Notes under the pieces: model-generated
What the model saw: only the letters and a program-made list of their open reading frames with translations
The model's database searches: none
What the model was told of the DNA's origin: nothing
Assembly (NCBI RefSeq): GCF_024128855.1
Contig: NZ_JAMYDV010000003.1
Span: forward strand, 124,001-188,000
From: Rhodovulum tesquicola
Lineage (GTDB): Bacteria > Pseudomonadota > Alphaproteobacteria > Rhodobacterales > Rhodobacteraceae
Direction: 5' to 3'
DNA length: 64,000 nt
Position numbers and translations under genes: made by a program
Shown: positions 25,711-33,902 of the stretch, piece by piece
Numbering within the stretch: the stretch's first letter is position 1
Layout of the letters: each line of letters starts with the position of its first letter

Positions 25711-26639
25711 TGCAGGCGCTTCTGGACGTCATCCTGCCGGTCTTTCTGGTGCTGGGCTTCGGCTATGTCGCGGTCTGGCGCGGGCTGTTTTCCGATGCGG
25801 GCGTCGACGGGCTGATGAAGTTCACCCAGAACTTCGCCATTCCCTGCCTTCTGTTCCGCGCGGTCTCGACGCTGGATCTGGGGCAGGAATTCGACTGGCG
25901 GCTTTTGACCAGCTTCTATGCCGGGGCCACCACCGGGTTCTTCCTGGGGCTCTTCGGCGCGCGGTTCCTGTTTCGCCGCAGTTGGGAAGACAGCGTCGCC
26001 ATCGGCTTTGTCGGGCTGTTTTCCAACTCGCTTCTGCTGGGCCTGCCGATCACCGAACGGGCCTATGGCGCGGAGGCGCTGGCACCGAACTATGCGATCA
26101 TCGCGATGCATTCGCCCTTTTGCTACGGGCTGGGGCTGACCGCGATGGAGATCGTGCGCAATCGCGGGACGGGTGTACTGGGCACCTCGGGCGCGATACT
26201 CAAGGCGATGTTCCGCAACGCGCTGGTGATCGGGATCGCGCTGGGGCTGGCGGTGAACCTGACCGGGATGGCGCTGCCCGGCGTGCTGACAGACGCGCTG
26301 GATCTGATGATCCGCGCCGCGCTTCCGGCGGCGCTGTTCGGGCTTGGGGGCGTTCTTTACCGCTACCGGCCCGAGGGCGATCTGCGCGTGATCGCGTATG
26401 CTTGCGCGATCTCGCTGGTGATCCACCCCGCCGTGGTCTGGGCTCTGGGCACGCAGCTTGAGCTGGAGACCGGGCAGTTCCGCTCGGCCGTCGTGACCGC
26501 CGCGATGGCCCCGGGCGTCAACGCCTATATCTTCGCCAACATGTATGGCGCGGCCCGGCGGGTGGCGGCGTCCTCGGTGCTGATGGGGACGGCCGCCTCG
26601 ATCCTCACGGCGTGGTTATGGCTGGCCGTTCTGCCCTGA
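25710..26639 (+). CDS. AEC-family transporter (auxin efflux carrier type)
   Basis: 309 residues, about ten hydrophobic segments split into two five-helix halves, as in the AEC/BART superfamily. N-terminal MQALLDVILPVFLVLGFGYV and the mid-loop TGFFLGLFGARFLFRRSWEDS fit the family. The ATG shares its A with the previous gene's TGA stop (overlap of 1 bp), so it is the last gene of the operon. Bacterial AEC proteins often export or import dicarboxylates; the substrate here is unknown. Confidence 0.88.
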   Translation: MQALLDVILPVFLVLGFGYVAVWRGLFSDAGVDGLMKFTQNFAIPCLLFRAVSTLDLGQEFDWRLLTSFYAGATTGFFLGLFGARFLFRRSWEDSVAIGFVGLFSNSLLLGLPITERAYGAEALAPNYAIIAMHSPFCYGLGLTAMEIVRNRGTGVLGTSGAILKAMFRNALVIGIALGLAVNLTGMALPGVLTDALDLMIRAALPAALFGLGGVLYRYRPEGDLRVIAYACAISLVIHPAVVWALGTQLELETGQFRSAVVTAAMAPGVNAYIFANMYGAARRVAASSVLMGTAASILTAWLWLAVLP

Positions 26640-26645
26640 CCGGTT

Positions 26646-27680
26646 TCAGGACCGGGCAGGCCAGCCCCGGACCAGCGCCAGCGAGCGCTCCAGCCCCTCG
26701 CGATGCGCGTCCTCCTCGGCACGGCGGGCCAGGTGTTCGGCGATCAGCGCGCGCAGATATGCGGCCGTATCCTCGCCCTGCGCATCCGTCTTGGAAGGAT
26801 CGGCGCCATATTCGAGCAAGACCCGCACCTTGGCCGTGTCATGCCCCGCGATCTGCAGGGGCAGCCGACCGGGGGTGAACCAAGGCTGCGACCGCTCATC
26901 GAACGGCGTGTTGGGATCGGCGCCAGCCCGCAGCAGCGCCTCGAGATCGTCGGCCGAGCCTTCGAGAACGGCCCGGTGCAGCGGTGTCCAGCCCCAGCTT
27001 TCGGTTCGCGCCTCGATATCGCCGCCCGCCTTCACCAGGAGATCGGCCAGCACCGCCTTGGTTTCGGGGGTTTCCCAGCCCCAGGGATACGCCGCCACCG
27101 CATGCAGCGGCCGGTAGCCATCGGTCATGCCCGCATCGGGATCGGCCCCCTGGTCGAGCAGGAATTCCACGACCGCGACCGACCGGCCCTCGACCGACAA
27201 GGCGTGAAAGAGCGCGGTTTCCTCCAGCGCCCCGTGGCGTGCGTCGAGATCGGCCCCTGCAAGGCAGTCCCGCAAGCGATCAACATCCCCCGCCGCAATC
27301 GCCGCGAAGAGGAGGCGCGTCGGCTCGCCTTCCGGCTCGACCGCTTCGTCGCGGAATCGCAGCATCGCCATGATGGCCCTGCCGCGCCGGTAAAGCGACT
27401 CGGACAGGCTGCGGGCGAGGACCGTGTCGCCCTGCGCCTCGGCTGCGGAGAGCGCCGCGCTCAGGCGGTCATTCTCGGCCTGAAACCCAGCGCTGTGGAC
27501 CAGTTCACCGCGCAAGGCGGCGATCTGGCGGCGGAATGCGGCGGCATCGCCCGCCATCTCCGGCGGCAGGGCAGCGACCATCGCCTCGGCCTTCTCGGCA
27601 TGGGTTGCGAATTCGTCAAACGCCCCCTTGCGGGCCGTTTCTCCCAGTGCCGACAAAAGCTCGGCCAGTTCCATACTCAT
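26646..27680 (-). CDS. Ankyrin-repeat protein
   Basis: 344 residues. The N-terminal ~115 residues are helical and charged. Ankyrin repeats occupy about 118-310: RLLFAAIAAGDVDRLRDCL, ETALFHALSVEGRSVAVVEFLLDQGADPD (split ETALFHALSVEG, VVEFLLDQGADPD), YRPLHAVAAY, WTPLHRAVLEGS, LEALLRAGADPNTP, LPLQIAGHDTAKVRVLLEYGADP (split). These mediate protein contacts; no catalytic domain is seen. ATG 27680 (MSMELAELL) is chosen; an extension to 27722 adds nothing family-like. It lies 109 bp downstream of rpoH on the same strand and converges on the AEC gene with only 6 bp between stops. Confidence 0.85.
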   Translation of the reverse strand: MSMELAELLSALGETARKGAFDEFATHAEKAEAMVAALPPEMAGDAAAFRRQIAALRGELVHSAGFQAENDRLSAALSAAEAQGDTVLARSLSESLYRRGRAIMAMLRFRDEAVEPEGEPTRLLFAAIAAGDVDRLRDCLAGADLDARHGALEETALFHALSVEGRSVAVVEFLLDQGADPDAGMTDGYRPLHAVAAYPWGWETPETKAVLADLLVKAGGDIEARTESWGWTPLHRAVLEGSADDLEALLRAGADPNTPFDERSQPWFTPGRLPLQIAGHDTAKVRVLLEYGADPSKTDAQGEDTAAYLRALIAEHLARRAEEDAHREGLERSLALVRGWPARS

Positions 27681-27789
27681 ACCAGTCACCAAACAACCCA
27701 AGCACAAGCGCCCCGCTGACACTCGCTCTAGTTGTCGAATCTGGCCGTTTTTCCGTAGAACTGAGACGAATTTTAGGCAACTTGCTCGA

Positions 27790-28689
27790 TCAGGCCGGTG
27801 TCAGCATGCCTTTTTCGCGGGCGAGATCCTGCATGCGCTTCTGCAGTTTCTCGAAGGCACGCACCTCGATCTGGCGGATACGTTCGCGGCTGACATCGTA
27901 GACGCTGGACAATTCCTCCAGCGTGACCGGCTGGTCCTGCAACCGACGCTGCAACAGGATGTCCTTCTCGCGGTCGTTGAGCACGGCCATCGCCTCCACC
28001 AGGAGCGCGCGGCGACTTTCCATTTCGTCCCGCTCCGCATAGGCCCCGGCCTGGTCTGCATCCTCGTCCTCGAGCCAGTCCTGCCATTCGGTCGAACTGT
28101 CGCCTTCCGCGCCGCCCACCATCGCGTTCAGCGAGGCATCGCCCCCGGAGAGGCGCCGGTTCATGGCAATGACCTCGTCCTCGGTCACGTTCAGGTCATG
28201 GGCGATGCGCGCGACGTTCTCGGGTCGCAGATCACCCTCTTCCAGCGCGCCAATCCGGGCCTTGGCCTTGCGCAGGTTGAAGAACAGCTTCTTCTGGGCG
28301 CTCGTCGTGCCCAATTTCACCAGGGACCACGACCGCAGGATATATTCCTGGATCGCGGCACGGATCCACCACATCGCGTAGGTCGCGAGGCGAAAGCCCT
28401 TTTCGGGATCGAACCGCTTGACCGCCTGCATCAGGCCCACATTGGCCTCGGAGATCACCTCGGCCTGGGGCAGGCCGTAGCCGCGATAGCCCATGGCGAT
28501 CTTGGCTGCCAGCCGAAGATGCGAGGTGACCATCCGATGCGCCGCCTCGGAATCCTGATGGTCGACCCATCGCTTGGCCAGCATGTATTCCTCTTCGGGC
28601 TCCAGCAGCGGAAACTTGCGGATTTCCTGAAGATAGCGGTTCAGCCCCTGCTCCGGAGACGGGGCGGGAAGGTTGGCATATGTGCTCAT
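27790..28689 (-). CDS. rpoH: RNA polymerase heat-shock sigma factor RpoH (sigma-32)
   Basis: 299 residues. Sigma region 2 includes VTSHLRLAAKIAMGYRGYGLP and LATYAMWWIRAAIQEYILRSWSLVK (given here in parts: LATYAMWWIRAAIQEYI), the RpoH box QKKLFFNLRK is near 132-141, and region 4 helix-turn-helix is VTLEELSSVYDVSRERIRQIE (split VTLEELSSVYD, VSRERIRQIE) near 255-275. It directs transcription of heat-shock and, in Rhodobacter relatives, oxidative-stress genes. ATG 28689 is preceded by GAGGGAG and AGGGAT. A palindrome overlaps its probable promoter. Confidence 0.95.
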   Translation of the reverse strand: MSTYANLPAPSPEQGLNRYLQEIRKFPLLEPEEEYMLAKRWVDHQDSEAAHRMVTSHLRLAAKIAMGYRGYGLPQAEVISEANVGLMQAVKRFDPEKGFRLATYAMWWIRAAIQEYILRSWSLVKLGTTSAQKKLFFNLRKAKARIGALEEGDLRPENVARIAHDLNVTEDEVIAMNRRLSGGDASLNAMVGGAEGDSSTEWQDWLEDEDADQAGAYAERDEMESRRALLVEAMAVLNDREKDILLQRRLQDQPVTLEELSSVYDVSRERIRQIEVRAFEKLQKRMQDLAREKGMLTPA

Positions 28690-28723
28690 GTCTATCCCTG
28701 TTGCTCCCTCGTGCTTTGCCTTG

Positions 28724-28751
28724 AATCTAGGAATTGAACCGGGCGGTTCAA
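28724..28751 (-). promoter_or_regulatory. Probable rpoH promoter overlapped by an 18-bp palindrome
   Basis: On the minus strand TTGAAC (28751-28746), 16-bp spacer, TAGATT (28729-28724) makes a reasonable promoter. The -35 is part of a perfect inverted repeat TTGAACCG-GG-CGGTTCAA at 28734-28751. A protein bound there would control promoter access. It is 35-62 bp from the rpoH start. Confidence 0.55.
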
Positions 28752-28866
28752 GTTAACCCGATTCACTTGCCCTTATCCCTTTCGCGCAGAATGGACCGGA
28801 ATCGGACGGAAACCGGTAAATTTCGGGTAAAGATGTCAGCGGATCACGCAGGTTTGCGAGTTTGTT

Positions 28867-29907
28867 TCAAACACGCAGCGCCGCGGCGAGGAACTGCATG
28901 TCCTCCGGCAGGGGCGAGGCGAAACGCATCATCTCGCCGGTTCCCGGGTGAACGAAGCCCAGCGTCGCGGCATGCAGCGCCTGGCGCGGGAAGGCGGCCG
29001 CCGCAGCCGTGGCCGCCGCGCCCACCGCGCGCTCGGACAGCCGCCGCCGCCCGCCATAGACCGGATCGCCGATCAGCCCATGGCCGGCATGGGCCAGATG
29101 CACGCGGATCTGGTGGGTGCGGCCGGTCTCCAGCCAGCATTCGACCAGGGCCGCCGCCGGTGGCGCGCCAAATGTCTCGACCACACGGACCCGCGTGACC
29201 GCATGGCGACCACCCGAGTTCAGAACGGCCTGGCGCTGACGGTCCGAAGGGTGGCGCCCGATCCGGGTGGCGATCCGCATGACCCCGCCCGGCTCGAAGC
29301 TGATACCGTCAATGCCCCGCAGGCGCGGATCGCCCTGATCCGGGACCCCGAAGACCAGCGCGCGGTAATGCCGTTCGACGCTGTGGGCGGCGAATTGCGC
29401 AGAAAGCGTGGCATGAGCCTTGTCGGTCTTTGCGATCACCAACAGCCCGCTCGTCTCCTTGTCGATGCGATGCACGATGCCCGGTCGCTTTTCGCCACCG
29501 ATCCCAGACAGGCTTTCACCGCAATGGGCCAGCAACGCGTTGACCAGCGTTCCCGAGGGCGAGCCCGGCGCGGGATGAACGACCATGCCCGCGGGCTTGT
29601 CGATCACGATCAGGTCGTCATCCTCATGGACGACATTAAGGGGAATCGTTTGGGCCGAGGTCGCGACCTCGGTCGGTTCGGCAAAGGCGATCTCGATCTC
29701 GTCGCCCTCGGCCACCCGCGCGCGCGCTTCGCTCAGCACGGCCCCGCCGCGCGCCACGCCACCCGCCGCGATCAGCTTGGCCAGCCGCGAGCGCGTCAAC
29801 CCCTCGGCCTCTGGCACATCGCGGGCCAGCGCCTTATCAAGGCGGTCAGGCGGGTTCGGTCCGATGACGACCGTCAGCCGCCGCGGCGTGGAGATGGGCG
29901 TGGACAT
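28867..29907 (-). CDS. RluA/RluD-family 23S rRNA pseudouridine synthase
   Basis: 346 residues. An N-terminal S4 RNA-binding domain (~18-80, RLDKALARDVPEAEGLTRSRL split RLDKALARDV, LTRSRLAKLIAAGGV) precedes the synthase domain, with the catalytic aspartate in GIVHRIDKETSGLLVIAKTD (about 140-160). Later motifs are LETGRTHQIRVHLAHAGHGLIGD (split LETGRTHQIRVHL, AHAGHGLIGDPVYG). It isomerises uridines in large-subunit rRNA; RluD is the best guess. ATG 29907 begins MSTPIS; an open extension to 30273 overlaps the divergent gene and is not family-like. Its start codon overlaps that of DUF6476. Confidence 0.92.
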   Translation of the reverse strand: MSTPISTPRRLTVVIGPNPPDRLDKALARDVPEAEGLTRSRLAKLIAAGGVARGGAVLSEARARVAEGDEIEIAFAEPTEVATSAQTIPLNVVHEDDDLIVIDKPAGMVVHPAPGSPSGTLVNALLAHCGESLSGIGGEKRPGIVHRIDKETSGLLVIAKTDKAHATLSAQFAAHSVERHYRALVFGVPDQGDPRLRGIDGISFEPGGVMRIATRIGRHPSDRQRQAVLNSGGRHAVTRVRVVETFGAPPAAALVECWLETGRTHQIRVHLAHAGHGLIGDPVYGGRRRLSERAVGAAATAAAAAFPRQALHAATLGFVHPGTGEMMRFASPLPEDMQFLAAALRV

Positions 29908-30208
29908 GAACGATTCCCCGGACCCGGAGGCCCTGCCCCCGAACCTGAAACTTCTGCGCGTGCTGGTCACCGTGCTGATGGTCACCATGATTGCAGGCTT
30001 TCTAGTCATCGTCGCGCTGTTTGTCATCCGGATGCCTGGGGGCGGCGCATTGCCGTTGCCCGAGGAGGTCCGCCTGCCCGATGGCGCGACTGCCACGGCC
30101 TTCACCCGCGGGCGCGACTGGGTCGCGGTTGTCACCGCGGACGACCGCATCCTGATCTTCGACGCCGAAACCGGTGCGCTGCGCCAGACCGTCCGGATCG
30201 AGAAGTAG
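29906..30208 (+). CDS. DUF6476 family single-pass membrane protein
   Basis: 100 residues from ATG 29906; an in-frame ATG at 29894 is an alternative (104 residues). One hydrophobic helix spans about 19-44 (LLRVLVTVLMVTMIAGFLVIVALFVI, given in parts: LLRVLVTVLMVT, AGFLVIVALFVI). The C-terminal periplasmic part (PEEVRLPDGATATAFTRG, DWVAVVTADDRILIFDA) looks like a small beta-strand unit. It is conserved among Rhodobacterales with unknown function. The start lies inside the divergent pseudouridine synthase start (shared CATG), so its promoter must lie in that gene's coding region. Confidence 0.75.
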   Translation: MNDSPDPEALPPNLKLLRVLVTVLMVTMIAGFLVIVALFVIRMPGGGALPLPEEVRLPDGATATAFTRGRDWVAVVTADDRILIFDAETGALRQTVRIEK

Positions 30209-30289
30209 CGACCGCACGGGACGCGTTGCATTCCACCCGCTTTCGGGCATAACCGGCGCGCCAGCCGAAACAACCGCCGGAGCCTGCCC

Positions 30290-31009
30290 GTGATCCTCTA
30301 CCCCGCCATCGACCTGAAGGACGGCCAATGCGTGCGCCTGCTGCGCGGCGAGATGGACAAGGCCACGGTCTTCGGCGACGACCCTGCGGCGCAGGCCCTG
30401 GCCTTCCAGAAGGCGGGCTGCGAATGGCTGCATCTTGTCGATCTGAACGGTGCCTTCGCGGGACAGCCCGTGAACGGCGCGGCGGTCGAGGCGATCCTTG
30501 CGGCGGTCAACCTGCCCGCACAGCTTGGCGGCGGCATCCGCGACATGGCCACGATCGAGGGCTGGCTGTCGCGCGGCATCGCCCGGGTGATCCTCGGCAC
30601 CGTGGCGGTGGAGAACCCGGCGCTGGTGCACGAGGCTGCGCGTGCCTTTCCGGGTCGCGTGGCGGTGGGCATCGACGCGCGTAAAGGCAAGGTGGCAACC
30701 AGGGGCTGGGCCGAAGACACCGACGTGACGGCCACGGATCTCGCCCGGTCCTTCGAGGACGCCGGCGTGGCGGCGATCATCTACACCGATATCGACCGCG
30801 ACGGAGCGATGGCGGGACCCAATATCGCCGCGACGGAAGACCTGGCCCGGGCCGTGACGATCCCGGTGATCGCCTCGGGCGGCGTGTCGTCGCTGGCCGA
30901 CCTGATCGGCTTGCGCGATACCGGCGTGATTTCCGGCGCGATCTCCGGGCGCGCGCTCTATGACGGGGCGCTCGACCTCGCCGCGGCGCTGGTCGCGCTG
31001 CGCAGCTGA
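30290..31009 (+). CDS. hisA: ProFAR isomerase (phosphoribosylformimino-AICAR-phosphate isomerase)
   Basis: 239 residues of the HisA/HisF barrel family. It performs the Amadori rearrangement of ProFAR to PRFAR in histidine synthesis. The N-terminal [14 protein letters not shown] carries catalytic Asp near residue 8, the second half has [14 protein letters not shown] near 165, and phosphate-binding GG motifs are at QLGGGIRD (~82) and ASGGVSS (~200). The start is GTG 30290, set by family alignment ([10 protein letters not shown]). It is followed by hisF and hisE on the same strand, separated from hisF by a 181-bp gap with an inverted pair of dispersed elements. Confidence 0.95.
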   Translation: MILYPAIDLKDGQCVRLLRGEMDKATVFGDDPAAQALAFQKAGCEWLHLVDLNGAFAGQPVNGAAVEAILAAVNLPAQLGGGIRDMATIEGWLSRGIARVILGTVAVENPALVHEAARAFPGRVAVGIDARKGKVATRGWAEDTDVTATDLARSFEDAGVAAIIYTDIDRDGAMAGPNIAATEDLARAVTIPVIASGGVSSLADLIGLRDTGVISGAISGRALYDGALDLAAALVALRS

Positions 31010-31018
31010 AGCCGCGAA

Positions 31019-31134
31019 GGCGGGGCGCTGCCCCCCGTCCTTCGGACTCCCCCCGGGATATTTCCGGCCAGAAGAAGCCCCTTTGCATCTTCTTCTGGCC
31101 TCAAATATCCCGGGGTGCGGGGCAGCGCCCCGCC
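31019..31134. repeat. Head-to-head pair of dispersed intergenic elements
   Basis: Left copy: hairpins GGGGC/GCCCC (31022-31034) and GTCC/GGAC (31037-31047), then the motif GGATATTT-CCG-GCCAGAAGAAG (31056-31077). Right copy on the opposite strand: motif at 31089-31110 (GGATATTT-GAG-GCCAGAAGAAG read leftward) then GGGGCGCTGCCCC near 31119-31131. The outer 16 bases GGCGGGGCGCTGCCCC and the motifs are complementary, so the transcript can fold into one long hairpin with an 11-base loop between hisA and hisF. It may act as a terminator or mRNA-processing signal. Confidence 0.75.
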
Positions 31135-31190
31135 TCCGACGCTTTCAACTCGTGCGCGCCCGGGCTATGAGGGCACCAAAGGAGCCGCCC

Positions 31191-31952
31191 ATGCTCAAGA
31201 CCCGCATCATCCCCTGCCTCGACGTGGCCGATGGCCGCGTGGTCAAGGGCGTGAATTTCGTGAACCTCGTCGATGCCGGCGATCCGGTCGAGGCGGCCAA
31301 GGCCTATGACGCGGCCGGTGCAGACGAATTGTGCTTCCTCGACATCCACGCCACTCATGAGAACCGCGGCACCATGTTCGACGTGGTCCGGCGCACGGCG
31401 GAACAATGCTTCATGCCGCTGACGGTGGGCGGGGGCGTCCGGACGGTCGAGGATGTGCGCGCGCTGCTGCTGGCGGGGGCCGACAAGGTCAGCTTCAACT
31501 CGGCGGCGGTCGCCAACCCCGACATCGTGCGCGAGGCGGCCGAGCAGTTCGGCAGCCAGTGCATCGTGGTCGCCATCGACGCCAAGCGCGTGGCGCCCGG
31601 AAAGTGGGAGATCTTCACTCATGGCGGGCGCAAGGCGACGGGGATCGACGCGGTGGAGTTCGCGAAGACCGTGGTGGCCAAGGGCGCGGGCGAGATCCTG
31701 CTGACCAGCATGGACCGCGACGGCACCAAGGCGGGGTTCGATCTGGACCTGACCCGCGCCATCGTGGCGGCGGTGGACGTGCCGGTGATCGCCTCGGGGG
31801 GCGTCGGCACGCTGGATCATCTGGTCGAAGGGGTGACGGAAGGGGGGGCAAGCGCGGTTCTGGCCGCCTCGATCTTCCATTTCGGCACCTACACGATCGG
31901 CGAGGCCAAGGCGCACATGGCCGCGGCCGGTATCCCCGTGAGGCCGGCATGA
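31191..31952 (+). CDS. hisF: Imidazole glycerol phosphate synthase cyclase subunit
   Basis: 253 residues. With HisH it converts PRFAR to imidazole glycerol phosphate and AICAR. Catalytic aspartates are in [15 protein letters not shown] (Asp11) and [14 protein letters not shown] (near 175-ish, second half). Phosphate sites are LTVGGGVR (~80) and IASGGVG (~202). ATG 31191 with GGAG upstream (AAAGGAGCCGCCC) is clear; a longer frame would extend back through the repeat element. It overlaps hisE by 4 bp. hisH is not in this window segment. Confidence 0.95.
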   Translation: MLKTRIIPCLDVADGRVVKGVNFVNLVDAGDPVEAAKAYDAAGADELCFLDIHATHENRGTMFDVVRRTAEQCFMPLTVGGGVRTVEDVRALLLAGADKVSFNSAAVANPDIVREAAEQFGSQCIVVAIDAKRVAPGKWEIFTHGGRKATGIDAVEFAKTVVAKGAGEILLTSMDRDGTKAGFDLDLTRAIVAAVDVPVIASGGVGTLDHLVEGVTEGGASAVLAASIFHFGTYTIGEAKAHMAAAGIPVRPA

Positions 31953-32260
31953 GCGCGCTCGACCGTCTGGCGGCCACGATCGCGGCGCGCAAGGGGGCCG
32001 ACCCCGAGACCTCGTGGACGGCGCGACTGCTGGCCAGGGGTCCCGAGAAATGCGCCGAGAAGTTCGGCGAAGAGGCGGTCGAGGCGGTGATCGAGGCGGT
32101 CCGCGGCGACCGCGCGAGGCTGACGGCCGAGGCGGCGGACGTGCTCTACCATCTGCTGGTGATGCTGGCCGCCCGCGACGTGACGCTGTCGGACGTTCTG
32201 GCCGAACTCGAACGCCGCGAGGGGACAAGCGGCCTCGACGAGAAGGCGGCGCGCGGCTAG
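31949..32260 (+). CDS. hisE: Phosphoribosyl-ATP pyrophosphatase
   Basis: 103 residues, all-alpha NTP-PPase superfamily. It hydrolyses PR-ATP to PR-AMP, the second step of histidine synthesis. Motifs: [24 protein letters not shown] (split [22 protein letters not shown]) with the acidic EExxE metal site, then [18 protein letters not shown]. It overlaps hisF by 4 bp (ATGA). Its stop TAG shares CTAG with the stop of the convergent mgtE-like gene. Confidence 0.94.
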   Translation: MSALDRLAATIAARKGADPETSWTARLLARGPEKCAEKFGEEAVEAVIEAVRGDRARLTAEAADVLYHLLVMLAARDVTLSDVLAELERREGTSGLDEKAARG

Positions 32261-33213
32261 CCCAGCACCGCCGACGCGATCAGGAAATAGATCAGCAGGC
32301 TGAGCACGTCCTGGATCACGGTGGCGATCGGCCCGCTGGACAGGGCCGGATCCCAGCCGATCCGGGCGAACGCCCAGGGCAGCATCAGCCCGATGGTGGT
32401 CGCGATCGCGCAGGCCGCGAGGATCGACACGCCCAGCACGGTGGCAAGCCCCGGCTGGCCGAACATCAGGAGTTCGAACCCCGCCGCCGCCGCCGCGAGG
32501 CAAAGCCCGATCAGGAGCCCCGTGCCCAACTCGCCCAGCAGCACCCGCCTGAGCCCGCCCGTGGTCAGCGACAACCCCCTGACCGCGATGGCCTCGGTCT
32601 GGGTGCCGACCGCGTCCGCCAGATAGACGATCAGCGGGATGAAGAAGGCCAGCGCCACATGCCGTTCCAGCGTGGCCTCGAACCCCGCGACGACCTGGGT
32701 GGCCACCATGCTGCCCGCCAGCCCGATCATCAGCCACGGCAGGCGGTGGCGCATCCGCACCACGGGCGGCTCGGTCAGCGCGCGCTGGGCGTCCTCGGTG
32801 TGCCGCCAGATGCCCGCAAGGTGGTGCAGGTCCTGCACATGTTCCTCGCGCAGGACCTGCATGATCGCATGGGGCGGCATCGCGCCCAGGAATCGCCCCT
32901 CGCCGTCCACCACGGGCAGCGAGATCAGCTGTTCGCGGATCGCCGTGGAGGCGGCGTCCTCCTGGTCGGTGTCGGGGCCGATCGTCACCGGCGGGGCCTG
33001 CACGAACCGATCGAGCGACAGCGGCGAGCCCGCGGCGGCGAAGATCTCGGCCAGCCGCACCTGGCCGAGGAGCCTGTCCCCGCCGTCGATCACGAAGACC
33101 GTGCCCACCCCGTGGTGGTTGGTGCCGCGGAGCCCGGCGATCACCTGGTCGGGGGTCTGGGCCACATGTGCCACGGGAACGTCGCGGGTGATGTGGCGGC
33201 GGATGTCGGGCAT
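32257..33213 (-). CDS. MgtE-type magnesium transporter lacking the N-terminal domain
   Basis: 318 residues against about 450 for full MgtE. Tandem CBS domains occupy ~15-130 ([33 protein letters not shown]), a plug helix region follows (~130-160), and five membrane helices ~158-318 include [25 protein letters not shown] (split: [15 protein letters not shown]), the MgtE pore signature. The superhelical N domain that senses Mg in MgtE is absent. Start ATG 33213 has no family-like upstream extension. Convergent with hisE, sharing the CTAG stop palindrome. Confidence 0.85.
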   Translation of the reverse strand: MPDIRRHITRDVPVAHVAQTPDQVIAGLRGTNHHGVGTVFVIDGGDRLLGQVRLAEIFAAAGSPLSLDRFVQAPPVTIGPDTDQEDAASTAIREQLISLPVVDGEGRFLGAMPPHAIMQVLREEHVQDLHHLAGIWRHTEDAQRALTEPPVVRMRHRLPWLMIGLAGSMVATQVVAGFEATLERHVALAFFIPLIVYLADAVGTQTEAIAVRGLSLTTGGLRRVLLGELGTGLLIGLCLAAAAAGFELLMFGQPGLATVLGVSILAACAIATTIGLMLPWAFARIGWDPALSSGPIATVIQDVLSLLIYFLIASAVLG

Positions 33214-33224
33214 GGGGCCTCGGG

Positions 33225-33700
33225 TCAGAGCCTGGACGAGATGATCCCCGTCGCGAACCCGCCCATGCGGAGCTCGCCGAAGAGGCGCTGGTACTCGATC
33301 TTCGGGCAGCGGTTCTGGATCACCCGCTTGCCCGCCGCCTCGGCCCGGGCGGCGGCTTCGGGGTTCTGGACGCCGATCTGCATCCAGACCGTCGCCAATG
33401 CGGGCAGATGCGCCAGCGCCTCATCGACGATCGGGGGGACATGTTCGGAGCGGCGGAAGATATCCACCATGTCGACCGGGATTCCGGCGGGAATCGCGGC
33501 CAGGTCGGCAGGACCGTCTCGCCGAACAGCGTCTTGCCGGCATGGGCGGGGTTGACCGGGATCACCCGCTTGCCGCGCAGCCCGAGATAGCGCGCGACAT
33601 AATGGCTTGGCCGCACCGGATCGGGCGAGACGCCCACCACCGCGATCACCCGCGAGCGGGTCAGCGTCTCTTTCAGGAAGTCGTCGGAATACACTGTCAT
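33225..33700 (-). pseudogene. CoA-binding (YccU-type) protein, frameshifted
   Basis: Reading from ATG 33700 gives a typical CoA-binding start, MTVYSDDFLKETLTRSRV then IAVVGVSPDPVRPSHYVARYL and KRVIPVNPAHAGKTLFGETVLP, after which the frame leaves the family. The remaining half (DMVDIFRRSEHVPPIVDEAL, ATVWMQIGVQN, VIQNRCPKIEYQRL) is encoded in another frame, ending at 33225. Inserting one C near 33506 (a G on the minus strand, restoring LPDLAAIPAGIPVDMVDIF) joins the two into about 158 residues. Either a recent one-base deletion or a sequencing error. It lies 11 bp upstream of the mgtE-like start on the same strand. Confidence 0.8.
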
Positions 33701-33717
33701 GGCCCGGAGCCTAACAC

Positions 33718-33750
33718 AAAAAGGCGCCCGGGCGAGTTGCTCCCGGGCGC
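33718..33750 (-). terminator. Intrinsic terminator, minus strand
   Basis: GCGCCCGGG (33724-33732) pairs with CCCGGGCGC (33742-33750) around a 9-base loop; on the minus strand it is followed by TTTTT (33722-33718). It is about 150 bp after the rlmB stop and only 18 bp before the CoA-binding start codon. Confidence 0.8.
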
Positions 33751-33902
33751 GAGTCGCGGAACGAGGGACAGTGAAGCAGAACAAGACCGTTCCGGGGCCT
33801 TGCCCTCTGGTTGGACAAATAGGAAGCGCGAAGCCCGGCTTCCAGTGCGCTCAGCGAACTGTGATCGGGCCGTGTCGAGGGGGCGCGATGTCGCGGCATG
33901 GC

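Noticed and set aside
33711-33899. 62-residue minus-strand frame after rlmB
   Set aside because: It runs through the terminator stem and has no ribosome-binding site or family similarity.
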